A stretch of DNA of 58,499 bases. It comes from a virus. The DNA lies in the IMG/VR virus record IMGVR_UViG_3300022744_000032, positions 1-58,499 of that record. One strand, written 5' to 3'. A program made the position numbers and the translations under genes. Shown here piece after piece: positions 25,688 through 32,039 of this stretch. The number at the start of each line of letters is the position of its first letter. Within the stretch, counting starts at the first letter, position 1. The notes beneath the pieces were generated by a model. The model did no database searches, was not told the DNA's origin, and saw only the letters and a program-made list of their open reading frames with translations.

Positions 25688-25717
25688 TTGACAAGGAATA
25701 TAGGCACTGCCTATTAT
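25688..25717 (+). promoter_or_regulatory. sigma-70 promoter with palindromic operator, site 5
   Basis: TTGACA at 25688, an 18-base spacer, and TATTAT at 25712. The operator TATAGGCACTGCCTATT (25699-25715) covers the spacer and most of the -10 box. A bound dimer would exclude RNA polymerase. It drives the accessory and cassette region. Confidence 0.85.
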
Positions 25718-25745
25718 CCGCGCACATTCACAGGAGACCCATCCC

Positions 25746-25958
25746 ATGTCAGAAAATGAATTCTGGTTAAAACTCTGGCTAGCCTGCATCGCGGGCCTTG
25801 TCGCAATCGTTGTCATTATTTCAACATATCAGTATTACGACGACCATCTCGTTGTCCAGATGGTAGAACATGGCGCAGATCCACTAAAAACACGCTGCAT
25901 TATGGGTAACATAACTACTAACATGTTACCCATATGCACCCTTATCGCGACCCATTGA
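25746..25958 (+). CDS. small single-pass membrane protein
   Basis: 70 residues with one transmembrane helix (about 8-28) followed by a short soluble tail ('MVEHGADPLKTRC' type) seen in small phage membrane proteins. ACAGGAGACCCATCCC precedes ATG 25746. A perfect 12-bp inverted repeat (25901-25934) lies in its last codons. Confidence 0.6.
   Translation: MSENEFWLKLWLACIAGLVAIVVIISTYQYYDDHLVVQMVEHGADPLKTRCIMGNITTNMLPICTLIATH
25901..25934. repeat. perfect 12-bp inverted repeat at the left border of the cassette array
   Basis: TATGGGTAACAT and ATGTTACCCATA are separated by ten bases. It is immediately upstream of the first cassette-type ORF. It could be an RNA hairpin, a protein-binding site or a recombination remnant. 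Confidence 0.6.
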
Positions 25959-25959
25959 C

Positions 25960-26160
25960 ATGGACACTACCCTGAGGCTATGCAGGAACTGTAAATACTG
26001 GGGACGCGACTACAAAGGCGTCTGCGACTTTCCAGAAGAAACAAACATCAAAAATTCCGAACACGCATTTATTCGCATCACTGTACTCGATGATTCTGAT
26101 TTGAATATTTTTCTTCATACCGGACCAGACTTCGGCTGCGTTAAATTCCAGGAGAAATAG
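25960..26160 (+). CDS. small Cys-containing hypothetical protein
   Basis: 66 residues. Cysteines at 9, 12 (CRNC), 22 and 60 recall short phage proteins with a 'C.NC.YW......G.C' layout that may bind a metal. It abuts the next ORF (one base gap) and both lie before the first attC. The ATG follows the upstream stop by one base with no clear ribosome site, so translation is probably coupled. Confidence 0.6.
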   Translation: MDTTLRLCRNCKYWGRDYKGVCDFPEETNIKNSEHAFIRITVLDDSDLNIFLHTGPDFGCVKFQEK

Positions 26161-26161
26161 T

Positions 26162-26377
26162 ATGAGCATGTACGACATTGAAATTAAAACCGAAAAGCTT
26201 GAAGAAGTATTGAAAACGCTGGCAGACGAAACTGGCGGCAGGTGCTTGGAGACTTCCGTTTTCGTCGGTGCTATACACGGTAAGCCAATACGCTTGACTG
26301 TAATGACAGCGGAAGAAGCAGAGGATTCACACGAATATGACGAAACAGACACTAGATACAACTGCATTGACGCATAA
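26162..26377 (+). CDS. hypothetical protein ending in attC1
   Basis: 71 residues, acidic, small alpha/beta composition. AGGAGAAATAGT precedes the ATG. Its TAA stop lies inside the R'' box (GCATAAC) of the first attC, as expected for an integron cassette gene. No family is recognised. Confidence 0.65.
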   Translation: MSMYDIEIKTEKLEEVLKTLADETGGRCLETSVFVGAIHGKPIRLTVMTAEEAEDSHEYDETDTRYNCIDA

Positions 26378-26427
26378 CACCGGAATTCAGCGGCGGCGAA
26401 GCCGTCCGCTGGAATGACTTGTTATGC
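26372..26427 (+). repeat. integron attC site 1
   Basis: R'' box GCATAAC at 26372 and R' box GTTATGC at 26421, 56 bp overall. The inner arms TTCAGCGG and CCGCTGGAA pair except for one extra G, the extrahelical base that sets strand choice in attC recombination. A GGC-GAA-GCC hairpin tops the stem. Confidence 0.9.
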
Positions 26428-26446
26428 GTAATGTATTGGGGTTTTT

Positions 26447-26719
26447 ATGATCGTTGGCGTAGCGGTAAAGTTTGGAGATAGCATAGAAGTGCGATTGCCG
26501 AAACCAAACCGGCATTGCCACTGCTTTTGGTATTTTGCTGAAGTAACAGGACTGGAAACTCCGCCAGCAGGATTAAAGACTGGCGGAGAAAATCAAGGCT
26601 TTTATACGCACACAGGGCGATACCTTAACAGGAAGCAGGCTTTGAAGTATGTGAAGAGAATCAAGCAGCCTGTTATTGGAAAGCCAAGAGCACATTTATT
26701 CAGTGAGGATTTGTGGTGA
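26447..26719 (+). CDS. cassette 2 ORF a, conserved phage-type protein
   Basis: 90 residues. The C-terminal half ('GFYTHTGRYLNRKQALKYVKRIKQ' ... 'LFSEDLW') matches a small protein common in phage accessory regions, where it ends with a LxSEDLW motif. Its role is unknown. The TGA overlaps the ATG of the next ORF. It belongs to the cassette between attC1 and attC2. Confidence 0.65.
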   Translation: MIVGVAVKFGDSIEVRLPKPNRHCHCFWYFAEVTGLETPPAGLKTGGENQGFYTHTGRYLNRKQALKYVKRIKQPVIGKPRAHLFSEDLW

Positions 26720-26823
26720 TGTACGGCGACGACGCTTGGAAAGTTTTAGAGATTATCAGCTATATAGTTGGAGTGCTTGCGCTGATTGGAATATATGCAC
26801 TTGGCAAATGGTTATTTACATGA
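26719..26823 (+). CDS. cassette 2 ORF b, 34-residue membrane peptide
   Basis: ATG 26719 overlaps the preceding stop (TGATG). The product has one transmembrane helix (about 10-30, EIISYIVGVLALIGIYAL) and stops two bases before the R'' box of attC2. Translational coupling and the typical membrane-peptide pattern support it. The function is unknown. Confidence 0.55.
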   Translation: MYGDDAWKVLEIISYIVGVLALIGIYALGKWLFT

Positions 26824-26824
26824 C

Positions 26825-26900
26825 GCATAACACAGAGGCAAGCCGCTGGCGAAGCCAGTCGAGCGAATGAAATGAGCGGCGCTTGGCCGACTTGTTATGT
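26825..26900 (+). repeat. integron attC site 2
   Basis: R'' GCATAAC at 26825 and R' GTTATGT at 26894, 76 bp, with imperfect internal inverted repeats around GCCGCTGGCGAAGCCAG. Confidence 0.85.
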
Positions 26901-26928
26901 ACAAACACAAAAGTTGAGAGGTTTTGAA

Positions 26929-27279
26929 ATGATCACACAACACACACCGGAGCCGTGGCCAGAGTTTAAGAAAGTGCTAAACCAGCGTTTTGGCGAGCCG
27001 CCACAGATGATGCTTGACGAAATAGACTACATCCGCGCCCGTGCCTGCGTGAACGCATGCGCAGGATTGAGCACCGAGAATCTGGAGAATAACATTCTGC
27101 TAAAGGATGGGCTGCATAGCCTCAATCAGCGCATAAGAGACGCGGAACAAAAGCATGCAGAGCTGCTTAAAGCTGTCGAGCTTGCGTATTCGGCACTCGG
27201 GTTGCCCGCTGCACGTGGATATATGGAGGCGCAGCACATACTGGAAACGGCAATTTGCGCGGCGAAAGAAAGTACATAA
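26929..27279 (+). CDS. cassette 3 ORF, HTPEPW-type phage protein
   Basis: 116 residues from ATG 26929 (GAGAGGTTTTGAA leader; the frame is open further upstream through the attC, which is not used). It opens MITQHTPEPW and contains 'RACVNACAGLSTENLEN', the hallmark of a small protein common in phages. A longer paralogue is encoded outside the array at 29190-29603. The TAA lies in the next R'' box. The function is unknown. Confidence 0.7.
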   Translation: MITQHTPEPWPEFKKVLNQRFGEPPQMMLDEIDYIRARACVNACAGLSTENLENNILLKDGLHSLNQRIRDAEQKHAELLKAVELAYSALGLPAARGYMEAQHILETAICAAKEST

Positions 27280-27327
27280 CCCAGAGCTAACCGGCGCGAA
27301 GCGTCCGAGTTGAGCGCGTTGTTATAC
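27274..27327 (+). repeat. integron attC site 3
   Basis: R'' ACATAAC at 27274 and R' GTTATAC at 27321, 54 bp. Inner arms are AGCTAACCGG and CCGAGTTGAGC, with a GC-GAA-GC top. Confidence 0.85.
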
Positions 27328-27353
27328 GGCATTTTAACCAAGAGGAAAACAAG

Positions 27354-27614
27354 ATGGCAAAGTTTAGAAAGAAACCTGTAGTAATCGAAGCGGTGAAATT
27401 TACCGGAATCAATGAAAGGCTGCACGATGAGCTAAACGAGTTTGTTGGCGCAGAACTTGAGGTGCGCGAATACAATAACTTGCTGTGTCTGGTCATCCCA
27501 ACACTAGAAGGCGAGCATATTGCAACACCAGGAGACTGGATAATTAAGGGCGTGAAAGGCGAGTGCTACCCATGCAAGCCTGACATATTCGCAGCGACAT
27601 ACGATGCCGTATAA
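27354..27614 (+). CDS. cassette 4 ORF, conserved phage protein
   Basis: 86 residues. It starts 'MAKFRKKPVVIEAVKF' and ends 'GDWIIKGVKGECYPCKPDIFAATYDAV', a widespread small phage protein of unknown role with this exact layout. AAGAGGAAAACAAG precedes ATG 27354. The TAA is inside the R'' box of attC4. Its presence in a cassette shows that typical phage genes have been packaged as integron-type units. Confidence 0.8.
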   Translation: MAKFRKKPVVIEAVKFTGINERLHDELNEFVGAELEVREYNNLLCLVIPTLEGEHIATPGDWIIKGVKGECYPCKPDIFAATYDAV

Positions 27615-27666
27615 CACTGGAGTTCAAGCGACGCCGTAGGCGGTCGCGTGCAACGACTTGTTATGC
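27609..27666 (+). repeat. integron attC site 4
   Basis: R'' GTATAAC at 27609 and R' GTTATGC at 27660, 58 bp. Inner arms are TTCAAGCGAC and GTCGCGTGCAA, with an unpaired base in the second arm. Confidence 0.9.
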
Positions 27667-27694
27667 GTAAACATTTTAACGAGAGGAAACAAAT

Positions 27695-27880
27695 ATGACA
27701 CAGCAAGAGTTTGATACAACAAAATGGAAATGCGGAATGAAGGCCGTATATAAAGGAGAAGTATATCCTGTGGCATCGTGTGATTTTGAGGAGCGCCTTG
27801 TTGGACTTTACGGTGTTGCTCTTGGAACAGATGATCATACATGGGTGCGTTGCGAGAATGTGGCGATAGTTGACGCATAA
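27695..27880 (+). CDS. cassette 5 ORF, hypothetical
   Basis: 61 residues, beta-rich, ending 'ENVAIVDA' with its TAA in the R'' box of attC5. GAGAGGAAACAAAT precedes the ATG. It resembles small cytosolic phage proteins of about 60 residues. No family is named. Confidence 0.65.
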   Translation: MTQQEFDTTKWKCGMKAVYKGEVYPVASCDFEERLVGLYGVALGTDDHTWVRCENVAIVDA

Positions 27881-27958
27881 CGACTGAGCTTAGGGGCAGG
27901 CCGACCAACGGGAGGGCTGTCCAGTGGCGAAGCCACGGCCTAGAGCGACTTGTTATGC
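27875..27958 (+). repeat. integron attC site 5
   Basis: R'' GCATAAC at 27875 and R' GTTATGC at 27952, 84 bp, the longest of the set. It has a GGCCGACC/GGCT... stem and a GTGGCGAAGCCAC hairpin. Confidence 0.85.
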
Positions 27959-27989
27959 AACACAGAATTTAACTACTAAGGTGAAACAC

Positions 27990-28292
27990 ATGTCAGACCT
28001 ACAGAAAATACCAGAGCCTATTGCGCACATGTTTCCGAGTGATATTGAGAGATTCCGCGAGTCTGAAACATTCGCACAGGCGTATTCTATAGAAGTTGGA
28101 AACCCAAATGAAACCAGCGTGGAACTTTGTTTGCAGAGCGATTTAATTTCCGCTGCTCAGAATAGCCACAAGTTTTTGATGGCACTAAAAGAGGTGCGTA
28201 ATGATGTTGACATGATGATGCGCGGAAGATTTGTGAATCTTGAAGACGTAATTAAAGAGCTTGACGCTGCTATTTCACAGACTGGTGCATAA
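27990..28292 (+). CDS. cassette 6 ORF, hypothetical
   Basis: 100 residues from ATG 27990 (AAGGTGAAACAC leader). Mostly helical and acidic, no motif recognised. The TAA is inside attC6. The frame is open upstream into the attC, but those codons are not supported by a ribosome site. Confidence 0.6.
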   Translation: MSDLQKIPEPIAHMFPSDIERFRESETFAQAYSIEVGNPNETSVELCLQSDLISAAQNSHKFLMALKEVRNDVDMMMRGRFVNLEDVIKELDAAISQTGA

Positions 28293-28334
28293 CCCAGAGC
28301 TAACCGGCTTGTCCGGTTGAGCGAGTTGTTATGC
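28287..28334 (+). repeat. integron attC site 6
   Basis: R'' GCATAAC at 28287 and R' GTTATGC at 28328, 48 bp, the shortest. AGCTAACCGG-CTTG-TCCGGTTGAGC forms the inner stem. Confidence 0.85.
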
Positions 28335-28355
28335 GTTAATAACTACGGAGGATTT

Positions 28356-28499
28356 ATGGAATTTTTTAATTGGCTTAAATGGTTTTTGTACGAATGTAGA
28401 GTGTGTAGGCACGAAGCCGGAGAGTGGAAACATTGCGAGTCTGGTATGAGAAAGATTAGACACTGCAAAAAGTGCGGCAAATGTCTTGATTTAATATGA
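28356..28499 (+). CDS. cassette 7 ORF, zinc-ribbon-like mini-protein
   Basis: 47 residues from ATG 28356 after ACGGAGGATTT. Cysteines occur as CRVC (14, 17), a single Cys (27) and CKKCGKC (37, 40, 43). With His19 and His36 they make a plausible zinc-binding knuckle. Such mini-proteins occur in phages, where some bind nucleic acid. The function is unproven. The stop is one base before attC7. Confidence 0.65.
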   Translation: MEFFNWLKWFLYECRVCRHEAGEWKHCESGMRKIRHCKKCGKCLDLI

Positions 28500-28500
28500 C

Positions 28501-28575
28501 GCATAACACCGGAGGTAAGCCGTGAACGAGCGAAGCGAAGTCCAGCCGCAGGCGACCTTGATGCGGTTGTTATAC
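28501..28575 (+). repeat. integron attC site 7
   Basis: R'' GCATAAC at 28501 and R' GTTATAC at 28569, 75 bp, with a GAGCGAAGCGAAG-type top. Confidence 0.85.
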
Positions 28576-28602
28576 GGCCACTAATTACAGGGGATTTACA
28601 CA

Positions 28603-28875
28603 ATGAAAGACGCACCACTTAACGCTCGGATTGAAGATGGTGAACTGGTTATTTCCATCGGTATTGACACTCTATGCCATGCGGTAGAAGTTGGACGAAG
28701 CTACGGAATGGGTGAAATCACGATACACAACAGGGACGTTTTTATTAAAGAGATACTGACTGAGCTTAACGACGAAAGCGAAGACGGCTCGACTATGATT
28801 CACCGGATGCTTGACGATGCTGCATCACAGGCCATCGAAAACGGCGCAGAAGGCGCGGACTACGATGCCGTATAA
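28603..28875 (+). CDS. cassette 8 ORF, hypothetical
   Basis: 90 residues, acidic, with a strand-helix start and a C-terminal helix ending 'GADYDAV'. The last seven codons, including the TAA in the R'' box, are nearly identical at DNA level to the end of the cassette 4 ORF. CAGGGGATTTACACA precedes the ATG. Small phage-type protein of unknown function. Confidence 0.65.
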   Translation: MKDAPLNARIEDGELVISIGIDTLCHAVEVGRSYGMGEITIHNRDVFIKEILTELNDESEDGSTMIHRMLDDAASQAIENGAEGADYDAV

Positions 28876-28931
28876 CACCAATTGGGCACCACTTTTGGTG
28901 TATAAAACCCTGCTGACGTATAAAACACCGT
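28870..28931 (+). repeat. decayed attC site 8
   Basis: An R'' box GTATAAC at 28870 and the following ACACC are intact, but no R' GTTATNC follows. A second, similar GTATAAAACACCG at about 28919 looks like a degenerate copy. The array therefore ends in a broken site. Confidence 0.6.
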
Positions 28932-28964
28932 GCATCAGTAGGTAAATTAAACAGATAGAAATTG

Positions 28965-28984
28965 TGGTGCAAATAAATGCACCA
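28965..28984 (+). promoter_or_regulatory. hairpin before ribosome site
   Basis: TGGTGCA-AATAAA-TGCACCA stem directly upstream of AAAGGAGG for the gene at 28996. It may modulate translation. Confidence 0.45.
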
Positions 28985-28995
28985 AAGGAGGCGGT

Positions 28996-29193
28996 ATGAA
29001 AGACAATACACCAGCGTTTCCATACCAAGTTAGTACGCAATCAGGCATGGACTTGCGCGATTACTTTGCAGCAAAGGCGATGCACTCTTTACTTATCGCG
29101 CATGCTAATAGCAGCGGATGGAGCAAAGATGCTGTTGCATCACAATCATACAAAATGGCAGACGCAATGATTGCAGAGAGGAACAAGCCATGA
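28996..29193 (+). CDS. hypothetical protein, phage accessory
   Basis: 65 residues. 'PAFPYQVSTQSGMDLRDYFAAKAMHSLL' is a well-known opening of small phage proteins ('...GMTLRDYFAAKAMQ...'), function unknown. The ATG has a strong AAAGGAGGCGGT site, and the stop overlaps the next start. First gene after the cassette array. Confidence 0.7.
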   Translation: MKDNTPAFPYQVSTQSGMDLRDYFAAKAMHSLLIAHANSSGWSKDAVASQSYKMADAMIAERNKP

Positions 29194-29603
29194 CACAGCA
29201 CACACCAGAGCCGTGGCACACAGTAGACCATAGTTGGGAATACACTGGCATATATCCGTCAGTTGGTTCACGCATTGCAGTTTGCGAGATTAACCAATCA
29301 TGCACAGAAGATAATCAGGATGAATATGAGTCTATCAATGACGCAAACGCCGCCCGCATAGTCGCCTGCGTGAATGCGTGTGCTGGTGTTGGCAATGAAA
29401 CGCTAGAAAAAATCGCATCAGGTGAAATGGACGGATCAGAAATTTTCGAGCTTGCGAAAGTTAAGCAACAGCGCGACGAGCTGCAAAAAGAGTTACTGTC
29501 ACTAGTGCGTGACATTCAATGCAGCAGTGCTAGGCAGTTTATAACCGCAGAGCGACTGAAGAAGGCTGAAACCATTGCCAAGGCGCAGGAGGCACAGTCA
29601 TGA
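29190..29603 (+). CDS. HTPEPW-type phage protein (paralogue of cassette 3 ORF)
   Basis: 137 residues from ATG 29190 overlapping the previous stop. It starts MTQHTPEPWH, contains 'ANAARIVACVNACAGVGNETLEKI' near residues 55-78 and a C-terminal coiled coil. The family is common in phages with no known function. The shorter relative inside the cassette array shares the start and the VNACAG core, so one copy may have moved by cassette formation or duplication. Confidence 0.7.
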   Translation: MTQHTPEPWHTVDHSWEYTGIYPSVGSRIAVCEINQSCTEDNQDEYESINDANAARIVACVNACAGVGNETLEKIASGEMDGSEIFELAKVKQQRDELQKELLSLVRDIQCSSARQFITAERLKKAETIAKAQEAQS

Positions 29604-29821
29604 GTTATCAGCTTACGCGCGAAGGTAACGCAATTTTTCCTGCAACCGCAACAATACGCGCAGTAATACGAGGAAACAGCATGTCAATATGCGCCAAATG
29701 CAGGCATTTGTCAGATCAGTGCACTGGGGTTTCTAAAATAACTTCTGGCAGACCGCGTATTCAGTGTGTTACCAGTTGCGATGGGTTTGAATTAGTTGAA
29801 TCTAAGGAGGTGCAGCCATGA
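29600..29821 (+). CDS. small Cys-containing hypothetical protein
   Basis: 73 residues. Cysteines in 'CAKCRHLSDQC' and a later 'CVTSC' could coordinate zinc. Overlaps of 4 bases with both neighbours make it part of a coupled series. An internal start at Met28 would give a compact Cys-rich protein. The function is unknown. Confidence 0.55.
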   Translation: MSYQLTREGNAIFPATATIRAVIRGNSMSICAKCRHLSDQCTGVSKITSGRPRIQCVTSCDGFELVESKEVQP

Positions 29822-30024
29822 GCGAACTGCAAGAGGTTAGAGCCTACGTAGAAGAAAAGTATCCGAGGGCTTGTGTGACTATCTTCCTAACCGCTGATAA
29901 GGAAGATATCACTAACGAGGAAGATCTGCTTAAAAAAGACTGGCACGTCAGTTATTATAGATCAGAAGTAGTAGACAAATATCCTGACTATACTGCTGTG
30001 CTGGCATTAGTAGAATTTTGGTAA
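29818..30024 (+). CDS. hypothetical protein
   Basis: 68 residues, acidic alpha/beta mini-protein. AAGGAGGTGCAGCC gives a strong ribosome site. No family is recognised. Confidence 0.6.
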   Translation: MSELQEVRAYVEEKYPRACVTIFLTADKEDITNEEDLLKKDWHVSYYRSEVVDKYPDYTAVLALVEFW

Positions 30025-30036
30025 AGAGAAGCAGCC

Positions 30037-30114
30037 ATGAACGATATACAGTCAATATGTTTAGCAGTTATAGTTGCAGTAGCTTGGGTAGTCTTTTTGT
30101 TGAGGTGTTTATGA
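30037..30114 (+). CDS. 25-residue membrane peptide
   Basis: MNDIQSICLAVIVAVAWVVF... forms one transmembrane helix. AGAGAAGCAGCC precedes ATG 30037, and the stop overlaps the next start (ATGA). Coupling and hydrophobic pattern support it. The function is unknown. Confidence 0.5.
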   Translation: MNDIQSICLAVIVAVAWVVFLLRCL

Positions 30115-30371
30115 GTAAAAAACTACAAGTTTGGACATGTAAAATTGTTATCGAAGCAGATGAGCTACCAAATGGGTTCAATTACCCTCCTAGAATGGCC
30201 GCAGAAAAAGCAATAGCGTCTGCTGGATTTAATGTGCTGATGAATAGCTCTGGCTGGGGCGGTTCTCTGGATGAATTGGATGTTATGTATTTGCAGAGTA
30301 ATGGTTACAAGATAGGTAGCGACGTTTACATAGCAGGATTGGTCGATATTTCTGAAGATGTGAGGCATTGA
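30111..30371 (+). CDS. hypothetical protein
   Basis: 86 residues. Alternating strands and a helix ('PPRMAAEKAIASAGFNVL') suggest a small alpha/beta fold. It overlaps the membrane peptide gene by 4 bases. No family is recognised. Confidence 0.6.
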   Translation: MSKKLQVWTCKIVIEADELPNGFNYPPRMAAEKAIASAGFNVLMNSSGWGGSLDELDVMYLQSNGYKIGSDVYIAGLVDISEDVRH

Positions 30372-30373
30372 AT

Positions 30374-30682
30374 ATGAGCGAACAAGACGAACAGATCAGG
30401 AAGAAGTTTGAGCAAGCTTTTACAGTTCCAGAAGGTGTACGCTGGTGCAATCATCAAGAAATGTATACCGCCATTGATAAGTTTAGCGAAGACGATGGAA
30501 GAAATACCGTCCTTCAAAACGCAAAGCATAAAGCATACAAAGCAGGCCGCGAGAGTGTTGTCGTGGAGTTGCCTGCTGCAGAGAAGCAGACGTCACCGTA
30601 CACATGTTATGAAAACGGGTGGAACGATATGCGGCAAGAGACTATTGAAGCAATCAAAGCAGCAGGAGGCAGAATCAAGTAA
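30374..30682 (+). CDS. hypothetical phage protein
   Basis: 102 residues from ATG 30374, helical. The C-terminus 'CYENGWNDMRQETIEAIKAAGGRIK' is a recurring ending in phage accessory proteins that follows the 'AWLAG/GWNDCR' layout. The function is unknown. It closes the accessory operon before a strong terminator. Confidence 0.65.
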   Translation: MSEQDEQIRKKFEQAFTVPEGVRWCNHQEMYTAIDKFSEDDGRNTVLQNAKHKAYKAGRESVVVELPAAEKQTSPYTCYENGWNDMRQETIEAIKAAGGRIK

Positions 30683-30685
30683 ACA

Positions 30686-30753
30686 GAACACAGCCCCCTA
30701 CGTGCAGGGGCCCAAATCCTGCCCCTGGTCAGCCACATAGGGGGCTGTTTTCT
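30686..30753 (+). terminator. strong double-hairpin terminator
   Basis: The outer stem ACAGCCCCCTACGTG pairs with CACATAGGGGGCTGT, and an inner CAGGGGC/GCCCCTG hairpin is nested inside. TTTTCTGTTTATTTT follows. This ends the accessory transcript that begins at 25.7 kb. Confidence 0.85.
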
Positions 30754-30764
30754 GTTTATTTTCC

Positions 30765-30794
30765 TTGACAATGGACATAGGCATTACCTATATT
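30765..30794 (+). promoter_or_regulatory. sigma-70 promoter with palindromic operator, site 6
   Basis: TTGACA at 30765, an 18-base spacer, and TATATT at 30789. The operator CATAGGCATTACCTATA (30776-30792) overlaps the spacer and -10 box, exactly as at 25688-25717. Confidence 0.85.
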
Positions 30795-30820
30795 ACCGCC
30801 CACGTACAGGAGCGCACCAA

Positions 30821-31375
30821 ATGATCGCGAAAGAAAGCGAAGCAGCAAAAGGCAATTTCACCCAACGCTGTTTACTTGCACTGGGAAGTCTTTGCGCCAA
30901 CGCGCCCTCCTCCACCTTTTTTACCTGCTCTGACATCATCACGCGCCTGATCGGGAACGAGGACTGTGACCAGGAAACATTCTTTTGCCTGGTTAATGCT
31001 TGTAATGCGTCACTTAGCCAACGCTACACACGCAAACACGACGGTTTGTTCCGGACCACGAAAAAAATCACTCCGAAATTGTCACGTTTTCCTACAGCGA
31101 AAGCTGCACTCGGATACCGACTGGGTATACCTGTTGAATCCCCGATAATCAATCCGGATACACTGGCTTCTGCACGTGCTGCATGTGCGAATCCCACGAC
31201 AAGCGCCGATATTCATCAGTTCATCCAGAACGCATCCGTGCCCCAACTCACAGATTTGATTCTGGAAATCACTGACGCGATCGTGAACAAGCACCACAGC
31301 ATAATGAATGAGGCAGCAACAGCACGATCAAAATTGAAAGTATTACGCGACGCTGTCGCAGAGGTGGACGCATGA
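30821..31375 (+). CDS. hypothetical early protein
   Basis: 184 residues, helical, with 'LLALGSLCANAPSSTFFTCSDIITRLIG' resembling a small winged-helix-type segment and a C-terminal coiled coil (about 135-180). First gene behind promoter 30765. A DNA-binding regulator is possible but not shown. ACAGGAGCGCACCAA precedes the ATG. Confidence 0.6.
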   Translation: MIAKESEAAKGNFTQRCLLALGSLCANAPSSTFFTCSDIITRLIGNEDCDQETFFCLVNACNASLSQRYTRKHDGLFRTTKKITPKLSRFPTAKAALGYRLGIPVESPIINPDTLASARAACANPTTSADIHQFIQNASVPQLTDLILEITDAIVNKHHSIMNEAATARSKLKVLRDAVAEVDA

Positions 31376-31470
31376 TCCTGTTCCCTTCACAACTCATTTT
31401 TCTGATTGAAGTTATTAACGCTGTACAAAAATACCACGCACAACAAACTGTTGAGGAACAGCCACAATGA
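31372..31470 (+). CDS. 32-residue peptide
   Basis: ATG 31372 overlaps the previous stop, and the stop overlaps the start of the lipoprotein gene. N-terminal hydrophobic segment (ILFPSQLIFLIEVI), then a polar tail. Coupled position supports translation. The function is unknown. Confidence 0.5.
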   Translation: MILFPSQLIFLIEVINAVQKYHAQQTVEEQPQ

Positions 31471-31829
31471 AAACATTTCTTGTTATTTATGTTGCTACTT
31501 TTTTACTGCTACTCACAGCGTGCAGTAAAGCACCTGAACCACCCCCGATAGCGGAAGCGACACCGCCACAAATCATTTATGAACAGATTCCACAGCCTGT
31601 GCAACAGCAACCGCAAATAGTCTATGCACAACAACCACAACAACCTGTGGTGGTGCAACAAAGTAGTCACGATGGCCTGCTCACTGGCATGGTCATCGGG
31701 CACATGATGAGCGGCGGCTCCAGTGGCGGGAGTAGTAACCGCACCACCGTGAACAAAACCGTGGTCGTGAACAAGACTTACTCACGACCGTCTTCATCAC
31801 GATCGTATTCCAGCTCACGCAGGAAGTAA
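31467..31829 (+). CDS. putative lipoprotein
   Basis: 120 residues. Residues 1-18 are a signal peptide ending in the lipobox LLTAC, with Cys19 the likely lipidated residue. The mature part is Pro/Gln-rich and then Gly/Ser and Arg/Ser-rich, with a short hydrophobic stretch (LLTGMVIGHMM) between. Phage-encoded lipoproteins are often superinfection-exclusion factors or spanin-like proteins. As this is in the early region, exclusion or lysogenic conversion is more likely. The DNA encoding the Gln/Pro part is repetitive. Confidence 0.7.
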   Translation: MKTFLVIYVATFLLLLTACSKAPEPPPIAEATPPQIIYEQIPQPVQQQPQIVYAQQPQQPVVVQQSSHDGLLTGMVIGHMMSGGSSGGSSNRTTVNKTVVVNKTYSRPSSSRSYSSSRRK

Positions 31830-31832
31830 TGT

Positions 31833-32039
31833 ATGTACCGCGTCACTACCAGTGCCCGCCGCATAAACGGTACGACCCTGTTCATGTTCACTGTGTATTT
31901 CGAAGAGACACCTGTTGCGATTTCTGAAGCAATTTATGGATCAAAAGGACTGGCAGAACAACATGCACAACAATTCATTGACCTGAACAAGCATGCACGC
32001 GGATACCAACAAATCACACTCAGAGGCACGCCAGCATGA
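31833..32039 (+). CDS. hypothetical protein
   Basis: 68 residues with a beta-strand start and a central helix. The start lies 3 bases after the lipoprotein stop and the stop overlaps the next start. No family is recognised. Confidence 0.55.
   Translation: MYRVTTSARRINGTTLFMFTVYFEETPVAISEAIYGSKGLAEQHAQQFIDLNKHARGYQQITLRGTPA

Noticed and set aside
26372-28575. Rho-independent terminators or tRNA-like elements in place of attC sites
   Set aside because: There is no T-run, while conserved GCATAAC and GTTATGC boxes at fixed ends, variable middle length and an extra unpaired base match attC.
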